From Streptomyces sulphureus DSM 40104 (GTDB taxonomy: Bacteria > Actinomycetota > Actinomycetes > Streptomycetales > Streptomycetaceae), in the NCBI RefSeq assembly GCF_000381025.1, contig NZ_KB905816.1, positions 620,001 through 684,000 of the forward strand: a DNA stretch of 64,000 bases, read 5' to 3'. The notes beneath the pieces are model-generated. The model was given only the letters and a program-made list of their open reading frames with translations, made no database searches and had not been told where the DNA came from. How positions within the stretch are numbered: position 1 is the first letter of the stretch; each line of letters opens with the position of its first letter. Below are positions 42,399 to 50,277 of this stretch, one piece after another. The translations under genes and the position numbers were made by a program.

Positions 42399-42983
42399 TC
42401 ACACCTTGCAGACCGAGGCGACTGCTCGGGCGAGCGCGTCCCGGTGGAGGGCGTCCCACCGCCTGTCCTCGCCGAGGCGGGCGGCGGCGCCTTCGGTACG
42501 CGCGCGGCAGTACGGTGCCGAACGGGCGGTCGCCGCCTCGGCGAGGGCGTCGACGAGCTTCTGGTCGGCGCGGTCGATCTCCTCGCGTACGGAGGCGAGT
42601 CCTCCCTCGGGGCGCGCCGGCGTACGGCCGGCGCCCTCCTGCCAGCGTTCGTGGAGACCGCGCTGTACCTTCTTGCCGGCCTCGATGTGGTCCCTGAAGA
42701 CCCGCGCAACCGGCTCGGGCCTGATCCCCGCGCCCCGCGCCTCCTCCAGCACCCGCCGCTCCCTCTCGGGGTCGTCGGTCCGGCCCGACTCGTACCACTT
42801 GACCGCGGCGGCGCGGTCGGCGACAGCGAGCCGGTCGGCGGAAACCTCCACAACGGGACCGAGCGTCTCCGGCCCGACCGACACCTGTCGGCCTTCGGCC
42901 AACGCAGCCCCGCCGACGAGGAGGGCCGCGGTGACGAGTGCTGCTGACACGGGGACGGCCTTGCGGCTCGGGCTCGCGGACAC
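42399..42983 (-). CDS. Secreted chorismate mutase (AroQ-gamma type)
   Basis: A 194-residue exported helical protein matching the layout of the secreted chorismate mutase of Mycobacterium tuberculosis (AroQ-gamma). After a Sec signal peptide (about 1-30) comes a first helix with RLAVADRAAAVKWYESG, DDPERERRVL, a helix ARVFRDHIEAGKKVQ with the expected active-site Glu and Lys/Gln positions, and two late cysteines (PYCRAR and SVCKV) that form a disulfide in the family. It converts chorismate to prephenate outside the cytoplasm. GTG at 42983 has GAGGAG 7-12 bases upstream and is preferred over TTG at 43028. The physiological purpose of extracellular chorismate mutase is unresolved. Confidence 0.82.
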   Translation of the reverse strand: MSASPSRKAVPVSAALVTAALLVGGAALAEGRQVSVGPETLGPVVEVSADRLAVADRAAAVKWYESGRTDDPERERRVLEEARGAGIRPEPVARVFRDHIEAGKKVQRGLHERWQEGAGRTPARPEGGLASVREEIDRADQKLVDALAEAATARSAPYCRARTEGAAARLGEDRRWDALHRDALARAVASVCKV

Positions 42984-44262
42984 GGGCGGGCTCCTCGGTG
43001 GTCGGGGCGGTCGGTCCGGGCTCTTCAACGAGCGGGAAGGCGAGGGGTAATCGGGCTCTTGCCGCGGGGGGGCGCGGGGGCTGGTGATGGCTGCCTTTTA
43101 CTCGTCCGCCCCATGGAAGGAGCCAAGTGGGCACGGATAGTGGGTAGTTCGCCGTGGTCAGCTCGCCGTGCTCGTCGCCCCGGGACCGTGCGGGGCCGAG
43201 AGGATTCCTGCCGCGCGGCGGCGGGTGTGGTGTCCCGTGCTGCCCAACCGCCAGGTGAGGAAGGCCGGTTGGCGGCGGGGCCGGCAGTGGGCGGTAGGGC
43301 GGCGCCGGTTGCATGCTAGGCATACGCCGTTGGCGGTAATCCTTGGCTCAGCGGCTTCTTCGTAGCGTCATGACCGGGGACCGGCCTCCCGAGCTGCGGA
43401 CACCGTGGCGACGGCTCCGGGCTCGGGAACGGCTTCCCGCAGCTATCCTGTGCGGATCGTCGCACGCACGGCCCTTCACCACGCTCGTCCCCACGAGGTG
43501 CGGGACCGGCCGAGGCAGCGGTTTCTGGGCGCACCCAGGAGGTGGGTGTCGACGGCGGCGCCCTCCCGTGGCTCGCCGCCTGGTCCGCCTCCCTGTGCTC
43601 CTGCCCTCGCGACGTTCGCTGTGCTGCCCGCCGTCCGCCTCCGTGCGGTCTGCGCGACCAGGGTGCGTCGGCAGTTGCCACGCTCGCGGATGCGGCGCGG
43701 ACGCATTGTGCTTGTCGGCGTGACGGGCACCTGGCTCGGCCCGACTGTGCTGTGCCGGCCGGGCCTACGGCACATCCCCCGGGCTTCCGCGTGTTCGTCG
43801 GGCCGTCGGCGCCCTCGTCGACGCGGCCTTGATGCCGCCGATGTCCCGTAGGGCACGGCACATGCGGCAACAGGCCGGACGGGGCTCGTCGCACACCGGG
43901 GGCGAGTGGCTGCGATGCTGCGGCCGTAGTGGGTGGGGACAAGAACGCGTCCGCTCCCGAAAATGCCCCGTGTTGCGGCAGTTGTAGACGACCGACGTGT
44001 GGGGCAGGGGCGTGCAAGTGCTCCACGACTGCACTGCGCACAAGATCGTCCACGTCCGCGTCACACAGGTGCGGCTCGCGGGGCCCGATCCGGGAGGGAC
44101 GACAGTGCCGGGCGCCCGAGGGGACGCCCTTGCAACCGCGAGACCGGCGACCCGCTCCACCAGGCGCCGCCACGCACCTTCTCCGCCTCGGCATCGCAGG
44201 CCACGAGAACGTCACCCGCACAACTCCGCGTTCGTCGAGACACGTTGACGAGGCCGCGATGC
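42984..44262. other. 1.28-kb region without a supported gene
   Basis: Between the chorismate mutase and dehydroshikimate dehydratase genes. All six frames contain long open stretches, but these are Arg/Pro/Ser-rich, overlap each other and lack consistent third-position bias or plausible starts. A minus-strand frame ending near 43765 has clustered Cys (CCRMC), but this is not a recognised domain. Part of the right end probably lies in the 3' flank of the dehydratase gene. It may be decayed coding DNA. Confidence 0.45.
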
Positions 44263-46053
44263 TCACAACCTGCTCTCCGCCGCACGCTGCGCGGCCAGGC
44301 GTACCGGTGCGTCGGTGGCGCCGTAGCCCCGGTATCCGTTGCGCCGTTCCGTCAGCTCGAAGAAGAGGCGTCCGGTCGTCGCGGTGCAGCAGTGGCGGAA
44401 GGTGCCGTGCGCGTCCTCGTCGTAGAGGATGCCCAACTCCCGGTATTCGGCGAGGGTTTGCTCCGGCAGCTCGAAGCGGGCCGCCAGGTCGTCGTAGTAG
44501 TTGTCGGGGATGGCGAGGAGCCGGCCGCCTGCCTCTCGGAAGGCGCGTGCGGCTGCGAGGACGTCGTCGGTCGCGAGGGCGACGTGCTGGACGCGCGGAG
44601 CTTCGTCGGAGGGCGCGGGGCCGATGGTGAGCACGATCCGGACGCCGCCGTCGCCGCTGGTGAGCGCGCGGCCGTACAACAAGCCCTCGGGGTCCGCGAC
44701 TTCGGCACTCCCCTGCTGGGCGAGTCGGAGGACGGAACGGTGGAAGAGAGCGGCCTCGTCGAACCGGTGCCGTGGCTGCATCAGTGCGACGTGGTCGATG
44801 TGCACGTCGGGCGCGGCCGGGACGGGCTGCCCCGTGCGGTCGAAGTCCCGCCGCCAGTGCGGGCGTTCGGGTCTGTCCGTCGCGCAGAGGAGCAGCTCGG
44901 TGCCGTCGGGCGCGGCGAGCGCGGCCGGCGGCGCATCCTCGCCGTCGCTCCTGCGCGGCAGTACGGGCGCCAGGAGCGCTTCGGCGCGGGCCGCCAGTTC
45001 GGCCGGCTCCTCGGTCTCCAGCCCGAGGGCGCCGAGCACGGTCCCCTTCCGACGGCTGCCTGCACCGGTGTTGAGGAGGATGCGGGCGTCGCCGCGCTCC
45101 CACAGCGCGACGGGCTTCGTGCGGTGCGTCCCCGTACGCGCGAAACCCAGCGCCGTCAGCAGGCTGGAGGGCGCCTCCGTGTCGGGGGTGGCGAGCTCGA
45201 CGAAGGCGAACCCGGTCGGTGGTGGCGGCGCCGGCAGCTCCGCGAGGCCGACGGACTCCTGGAGCGCGATCAGCGAACGGTGCGCGTCGACGGCCGTGGG
45301 GCCCGGATCGGCCTGTCGGAAGACGTCGTTGAAGATTTCGAGCGAGAGCGGGCCTCGGTAGCCGGCCGCCAGCACGTGCCGGAGCAGTCGGGCCAGGTCG
45401 AATCCCCCCTGACCGGGGAAGCAACGGTAGTGACGGCTCCACTGGAGGACGTCCGTCGCCATGAGCGGTGCGTCGGCGAGCTGGAGGAAGAAGAGCTTCT
45501 CCGCGGGGATCTCCTCGATGCCCGCGGGGTCCGAGCCGCGCGCGAGGATGTTGAAGCTGTCGAGGCAGACGCCGAGCGTGGGGTGGTCGGCGTCCCGCAC
45601 GAGGCGCCACGCGTGCTCGTACGTGTTGACGTGGCGGCCCCAGGCGAGCGCCTCGTAGGCGACCTTGAGGCCGAACTCCGCTGCTGATTGGGCGAGTTGA
45701 CGTAGCTGGTCGGCGGCCAGCGTGTCGTCGTCGACCGCGCGCCCGTCGAGGCTGGAGGAGACGAGGACGGTGTCGGCGCCGAGGCGCTGCGTCGTGCGGA
45801 ACTTGTGCCGGGCACGGCGCAGGTTGCGGGCGAACTGCGCGGGCGGCACCGCCTCGATGTCGCGCACCGGCTGGTACAGGTCGACACGGAGACCGAGGTC
45901 GGCGCAGCGCTGGCGCACCTCTTCCGGGCTGAGCGGTGAGGCCAGCAGGTCGTTCTCGAAGATCTCCACGCCGTCGAACCCGGCGGTGGAGGCGGCGGTG
46001 AGCTTCTCAGTGAGGGAGCCGCTGAGGCTGACGGTTGCGATGGCGGTGCGCAC
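44263..46053 (-). CDS. quiC: QuiC-type 3-dehydroshikimate dehydratase (sugar-isomerase/HPPD-like fusion)
   Basis: A 596-residue two-domain protein. Residues ~1-285 form an AP-endonuclease-2/sugar isomerase TIM barrel with metal residues in VAYEALAWG (Glu), LGVCLDSFN (Asp), FFLQLADAP (Gln region) and LSLEIFND (Glu). Residues ~310-596 form a 4-hydroxyphenylpyruvate-dioxygenase-like VOC region with HIDHVAL, VQHVALATDD and FFELTERRNGYRGYG. This is the layout of QuiC1, which dehydrates 3-dehydroshikimate to protocatechuate in quinate/shikimate catabolism; the C-terminal domain has no proven separate activity. GTG at 46053 follows GGAAGGGAG; a far longer open frame upstream is not coding. No protocatechuate-pathway genes are adjacent. 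Confidence 0.85.
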   Translation of the reverse strand: MRTAIATVSLSGSLTEKLTAASTAGFDGVEIFENDLLASPLSPEEVRQRCADLGLRVDLYQPVRDIEAVPPAQFARNLRRARHKFRTTQRLGADTVLVSSSLDGRAVDDDTLAADQLRQLAQSAAEFGLKVAYEALAWGRHVNTYEHAWRLVRDADHPTLGVCLDSFNILARGSDPAGIEEIPAEKLFFLQLADAPLMATDVLQWSRHYRCFPGQGGFDLARLLRHVLAAGYRGPLSLEIFNDVFRQADPGPTAVDAHRSLIALQESVGLAELPAPPPPTGFAFVELATPDTEAPSSLLTALGFARTGTHRTKPVALWERGDARILLNTGAGSRRKGTVLGALGLETEEPAELAARAEALLAPVLPRRSDGEDAPPAALAAPDGTELLLCATDRPERPHWRRDFDRTGQPVPAAPDVHIDHVALMQPRHRFDEAALFHRSVLRLAQQGSAEVADPEGLLYGRALTSGDGGVRIVLTIGPAPSDEAPRVQHVALATDDVLAAARAFREAGGRLLAIPDNYYDDLAARFELPEQTLAEYRELGILYDEDAHGTFRHCCTATTGRLFFELTERRNGYRGYGATDAPVRLAAQRAAESRL

Positions 46054-46913
46054 GTGGCGCTCCCTTCCACTGCGGTAGGGGTCACAGAGGGGCGTGTGCG
46101 GGGGTGTCGACCGCGGGTGCGGGGTCGGCGAGCGTGGCCCCGCCGTCCGGGATGCGTCCGGTGAACGGACGCGGCGTTGACCGGCCTGAAATCCCGCGCC
46201 TGCCGGGGATATCGGTCGAAGTCGTGGATGATTGCACGGGGGTGGTGTGCGGGGGTCGAGGCAGGTGGCGCGGGCCGTGTCGAGTGACAGGCCGCCTTGG
46301 GAGGCGGTCGTCGGCGTGCGAGGAGCCGGTGAGGGTGGTGCGCCGTGCCGGTCGGCCTCGTGCCGGTGCAGCATCGGGATGAGCCAGGGGCCGATGCCCG
46401 ACGAGACCCACGGGGGTAGGAGTCCTGATCCACGTCCGCTCCGGGAGGAATGCGCGAATTGGTTGGTTATCCCTACCAGGAGGATGTCGCTTCGGGGAAA
46501 CCGTCGGCGCGCGCGTCCCCTCTCGCATCCGCACGCGCGCGTACGAGAAGCGTCCTGTAGCCCGGCACAGGGATCTTCCCGGCTCCCGCCGAGCCGCCTC
46601 GCAGGCGCAGAGGCGACGCCGCCCGCGAAGGAGCGGAGCCCCGCGACGTCGTCACGCTTACGAGCCGTCGTCTCAAGTCCGCGCCCATGCATGGTCTTCG
46701 GCACGGGGCGAACGCCGACAGCATCCGTCGAGCCCTTACTGGCCATCTGGTGCGTCACCCGGCGCCCCTCCGGCGACGGACCGCACCACCGACCGGCTCG
46801 GCACCGGGGGCGCGGGACGTCGCTCCGTCGACGGCCACGACACGCGTCTGCCGTCCTGAGCGGACCCCTGGGCACGCGCCGGCGCACAACTCGACGGGTG
46901 CGCGGGCGGCGCG
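46054..46913. other. 0.86-kb region without a supported gene
   Basis: Upstream of the dehydratase gene and downstream of the last secretion-operon gene. No frame has convincing coding character. An AT-rich patch (GCGAATTGGTTGGTTATCCC, 46453-46472) about 0.4 kb upstream of the dehydratase start is the best promoter-like sequence. It has two direct GGTT words on the plus strand (AACC on the minus strand). Confidence 0.45.
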
Positions 46914-47645
46914 CTAAGGCGGGGTGAGCATCGCGGTCTCCGCCGGCGCGATGTCGAGCCGGAGCACCCGGGAGTGGCCGTCCCTGAAGAGCGCCACCTC
47001 GCCCGGTGTGAGCGACTCCGTGACACGCGCCGCCTCGGCGCCGCAGACGGGGACCACCGCGTCGGCGAACGAGGAACCCAGCGCCAGCACGGCGTTGAGG
47101 CTCTGCCAGAAGCCGCCGCGCGGCACCTGCCTGCGGACGTGGACCGCCGTGCTCCAGCGCGCGTCGAGCAGCACGGGCGGCGGTCGGCGCACGTCGGAGA
47201 CGAGCGCCTGCGGCCCGAGGCCCACGCCGGGCGGCTCGCAGGCACGGGACGGCCAGGTGCCCTGGTTCTCCGCGAGTACGAGCCGCCCGCCCGCCGCCTC
47301 GCGGAGCGGCTCCCACAGGTTGGGGCCGCGGGTCGCGCCCGTCACGAGGAAACCCGCCGCCACCAGGCGCGAGGCGATCAGGCGCCCGAAGAGCGACTCG
47401 CCGAGCACACCGATCCGCGTCGCCCTGCGCCCCAGCACCGGCAGCGTCACCGGGGCGCCTGCGCGATCGCTGCCGAGGTGGAGGCCGACGAGCGCGTCGT
47501 GCACGCGGAACGGCCCGTGCTCGGCCGGCCGCTCCCACGAGCTGGCGGGCAACGCCGCGACGCCGCCCGCGCCCGCCGACCCTCCGGGCGAACTTGCGTC
47601 CGTGCTCCCGGAGTTGGTGCGCCCACCGGTGTGTGCCGTTCTCAT
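46914..47645 (-). CDS. Type VII secretion-associated protein of unknown family
   Basis: A 243-residue protein, last gene of the secretion operon, overlapping eccE by ATGA. The middle has a Rossmann-like segment (GVLGESLFGRLIASRLVAAGFLVTGATR, about residues 88-115) and a later region GFWQSLNAVLALGSSFADAVVPVCGAEAARV. No catalytic motif, membrane helix or signal peptide is seen; the first ~35 residues are Gly/Ser-rich. The coupled start and conserved position behind eccE suggest a cytosolic accessory or chaperone of the machine. Function unknown. Confidence 0.7.
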   Translation of the reverse strand: MRTAHTGGRTNSGSTDASSPGGSAGAGGVAALPASSWERPAEHGPFRVHDALVGLHLGSDRAGAPVTLPVLGRRATRIGVLGESLFGRLIASRLVAAGFLVTGATRGPNLWEPLREAAGGRLVLAENQGTWPSRACEPPGVGLGPQALVSDVRRPPPVLLDARWSTAVHVRRQVPRGGFWQSLNAVLALGSSFADAVVPVCGAEAARVTESLTPGEVALFRDGHSRVLRLDIAPAETAMLTPP

Positions 47646-48820
47646 CGCTCTCCCGCTCCCACTGCGAATCCGGTCGCCGCCACCAGGGAGGCGGCGGGGT
47701 GGGCCAGCGGCAGGGTCGCCGCGAGGCCCGCGGCCTGGAGCCCGTCGAGCGGCCGCGCCCGGTCCGCGGCCGCCAGGCGGTCCCGCTCCTGCGCGGCACG
47801 CTGCGCGTACGTGCTCACCAGCCGTGCGGCGCACCGCACTTCGACCCCGGACGGCGACCCTCCCTGCCGGTCGGTCCCTGCGGCGCGGTCGAAGGTGACC
47901 CCGAGGACGACCCGGTCGACGGCGGCGTCGGAGACCGCGGCGAGCAGCCGCCACCAGTCGTCGGGCTCGCGGAGATCCACGCCGAGCAGGCAGTGCGTCG
48001 CCGATCCGCCGGCCCAACTCCGCTCCTCTGCCTGCCCGTTCGGGTCCTCGTCGCCGAGGTGCCGGAGGAGCTGGGTCGCGGCCTCCGCATCGAGCGGCAC
48101 GGCGGAGACCCCGAGGGTGTCCAGGCGCGCCGATACGCGCGCGGCCGCAGCGACGAGCGCCGCCCGTGCGCCTTCGGCGCCGCCACCGCGCGCCTCGGCG
48201 ACCTCGGGCGCCTCCCAGGGCTCGTACCGCAGGACGAGCCACGAGCGGATCGCCACCGGGCGGGCGGGCACGGGGAGTTGGCGGTACGCGAGCGTCGGTT
48301 CGAACCGCCCGTGGAAGTCCCAGGGCGGCAGACCGTACTGCTCCAGCAGGAGTTGGACCGTGGCGGGCCGCGCGGCGTCGTCGTCGAGCAACTCGCCGAC
48401 GAGGCCGATGGGCAGCTCCGGGTAGGCACCCGCGGGGAGTTCGAGGACGACGGCGTACCCGCGGCCGTCTCCGACGACGCCCGTCCGCCGCCCGTTGCGG
48501 TCGCCGCACTCGACGACACCGAGCGCCGGGAAGAGGGCCCCCGCCAGCCCGTACTGCTGCCGCGCCGGCGAGGGCGAAGGGACCGCCGGGTCCAGGGCGC
48601 CCCGCCGCAGCCCTCGCACGAGATGCCCCGTGGCGGTGCGCCCGCCGACAGGCACCAGCGCAAGCAGCAGCACGACAACGCCGGTCGCGCCGAGCACGGC
48701 GAGCGCGACGGGGCCCACGGCGGCCCCCGCCGCGAGGAGCCCAACTGCCGCCTGCAAGGCGACTATTCGCGCCCGGCTGAGGTGGCGCCTGCCGGCCGTC
48801 GGGGGTTGCGCGACGCTCAT
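47642..48820 (-). CDS. eccE: EccE: type VII secretion membrane protein
   Basis: A 392-residue EccE. Two adjacent membrane helices lie near the N-terminus (about 19-37 and 39-57), followed by a large soluble domain with LVLRYEPWEAPEVAEARGGG typical of EccE. It is a peripheral component of the ESX core complex. It starts in an ATGA overlap with the eccB stop and ends in an ATGA overlap with the accessory gene. Identification rests on layout, size and operon position; sequence of EccE is poorly conserved. Confidence 0.82.
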   Translation of the reverse strand: MSVAQPPTAGRRHLSRARIVALQAAVGLLAAGAAVGPVALAVLGATGVVVLLLALVPVGGRTATGHLVRGLRRGALDPAVPSPSPARQQYGLAGALFPALGVVECGDRNGRRTGVVGDGRGYAVVLELPAGAYPELPIGLVGELLDDDAARPATVQLLLEQYGLPPWDFHGRFEPTLAYRQLPVPARPVAIRSWLVLRYEPWEAPEVAEARGGGAEGARAALVAAAARVSARLDTLGVSAVPLDAEAATQLLRHLGDEDPNGQAEERSWAGGSATHCLLGVDLREPDDWWRLLAAVSDAAVDRVVLGVTFDRAAGTDRQGGSPSGVEVRCAARLVSTYAQRAAQERDRLAAADRARPLDGLQAAGLAATLPLAHPAASLVAATGFAVGAGER

Positions 48821-50277
48821 CGCGACTCCTTCCCTTGTTCTGCGGCGGACTCCGAGGCGGCCGCCCCGTCGCCGGCCGTTCTGCCGGCGTGCTGGCGCGA
48901 GGCCGCCTGGGGGTCGAGGACGGGGCCTGCGGGGAGGAGCGCCACGAACCCCTTGGGTACGGACGGCGCCTCGTCGGGCTTGTACTCGAGGCGTTCCACC
49001 GCCTCGCGGGACGAGAAGGGGTAGGCGGTGCCGGTCTCGGTGACGAGCGTGTAGGTGCCGCCGGAGCCGGCTGACGCCGTGGCGCGGACCACGGCGGAGG
49101 CGCCGGGGGGCGCGTAGAGCGCGTCGAGGGACCCGAACCCGCTGCCGGAGGCGGAGACCGGTTCGGCCGCGTCCGGCTCGGGCATCCGCTTCGGCAGGTG
49201 GACGGTCGCCTCCCAGGGCGCGTCGCCCGGGGCGCTGCCCGGTGGAGCGCTGACGCAGACCGGGCGACCGCGGTCCCTGCGGTCGACCTCGGGCAACCGC
49301 TCGGGCCAGGAGCGGTCACCGGGGGCGCGCGCCGTGGAGCGGGGTGCGGAGGCCGCCTGCGCGGGCGTGAGTCGGTGCTCGGTCGCTCCCGTGGTGCGCA
49401 GCAGCGTGTAGACGAGCTCGGAGACAGCGGTGAGCCCGTCCGAACGCACCTGGTAGTACTGCGGGTTGACGCCGCCGAGGTCGCTGTTGGCGAGGTCGCC
49501 GACGCGCGCCTTGCCCGGCAGGCCCACCTCGGGTGCGCCGCCCTCCCCCGGCAGCGCCTCGGGTGCCTTGATGGCAGGGCCCTCGGGGACGGTCGCCAAC
49601 ACCGCGTCGGGGAGAGGGAGATGCTCGGCCCGCTGGAGGCCGAGGACGTCGCGGACCGGCTTGGTCAGCGCGTAGCGCCGCCCGTCGGTGAGGAGCCACA
49701 GGGCGCCGTTCGGCGCCGACGCGAGCACCGTCGCCGAGGCGGCGGGGCCGCCGCCCGCGCGGGGCGCGGCCTCGGGGACGGCGAGGTACAGGTGGGTGCG
49801 CGGGTTCTCAGCCGGGTCGCCGCCCGGGACCGTGCAGACCGTCCAATCCTCCTCGGAGAGCTGCGAGTTGCCGGGGAGTACGTCGGGCGCCGACGGTATG
49901 CCGACGGGGAGGCCGCGGCGTACGCCCTCCAGCGCGTCGGAGCGGACCTCGGTGCGCTTGCCGCCGCCGACGAGGAGGGCGGAGCTGAGGTTGAGTGCGG
50001 GGTGGAGCACGCCGTCGGAGACGACGTACCGGTCGCCGCTGCCGCTGACCACCACCGCGCCGTCGGCGGGGAGTTCGGGGCCGCTTCCCCCGCCGAGCCA
50101 CCCGGCGACGCCGAACCCGGCCATCACCAGGACACCGAGCGCGACCCCGCCCGCCAGGGAGCGGTTCAGGCGGCGGCGCGGGTCGCGGATCGCCTCGTCG
50201 CTGCCGCGCAGGAGGCTGGTGACCTGGCGGCGGTTGTCGTAGGAGTGGGCCTCTGCCTTTTCTCGGGTGGTCGCCAT
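48817..50277 (-). CDS. eccB: EccB: type VII secretion core component
   Basis: A 486-residue EccB. It begins TTREKAEAHSYDNRRQVTSLLRG, the conserved cytoplasmic EccB entry. One membrane helix lies at about 43-63, and a long extracytoplasmic domain follows with repeated folds (DRYVVSDGVLHPALNLSSALLV; GRRYALTKPVRDVLGL) and two Cys (VCTVPGG, VCVSAPPG) that can form a disulfide. EccB spans the membrane and links the complex to the envelope. ATG at 50277 shares its A with the mycP stop (TGATG). The C-terminal part has YAPPGASAVVRA typical of the family. Confidence 0.92.
   Translation of the reverse strand: MATTREKAEAHSYDNRRQVTSLLRGSDEAIRDPRRRLNRSLAGGVALGVLVMAGFGVAGWLGGGSGPELPADGAVVVSGSGDRYVVSDGVLHPALNLSSALLVGGGKRTEVRSDALEGVRRGLPVGIPSAPDVLPGNSQLSEEDWTVCTVPGGDPAENPRTHLYLAVPEAAPRAGGGPAASATVLASAPNGALWLLTDGRRYALTKPVRDVLGLQRAEHLPLPDAVLATVPEGPAIKAPEALPGEGGAPEVGLPGKARVGDLANSDLGGVNPQYYQVRSDGLTAVSELVYTLLRTTGATEHRLTPAQAASAPRSTARAPGDRSWPERLPEVDRRDRGRPVCVSAPPGSAPGDAPWEATVHLPKRMPEPDAAEPVSASGSGFGSLDALYAPPGASAVVRATASAGSGGTYTLVTETGTAYPFSSREAVERLEYKPDEAPSVPKGFVALLPAGPVLDPQAASRQHAGRTAGDGAAASESAAEQGKESR

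Noticed and set aside
43765..44160. Minus-strand frame with clustered cysteines (CCRMC)
   Set aside because: Cysteine spacing fits no zinc or WhiB-like pattern; third-position bias is absent.
46082..46534. 150-codon minus-strand frame upstream of the dehydratase gene
   Set aside because: Pro/Thr/Arg-rich with no plausible start or domain.
46054..47799. Upstream extension of the dehydratase frame into the secretion operon
   Set aside because: No coding character before the GTG at 46053, which has a strong Shine-Dalgarno and fits the family N-terminus.
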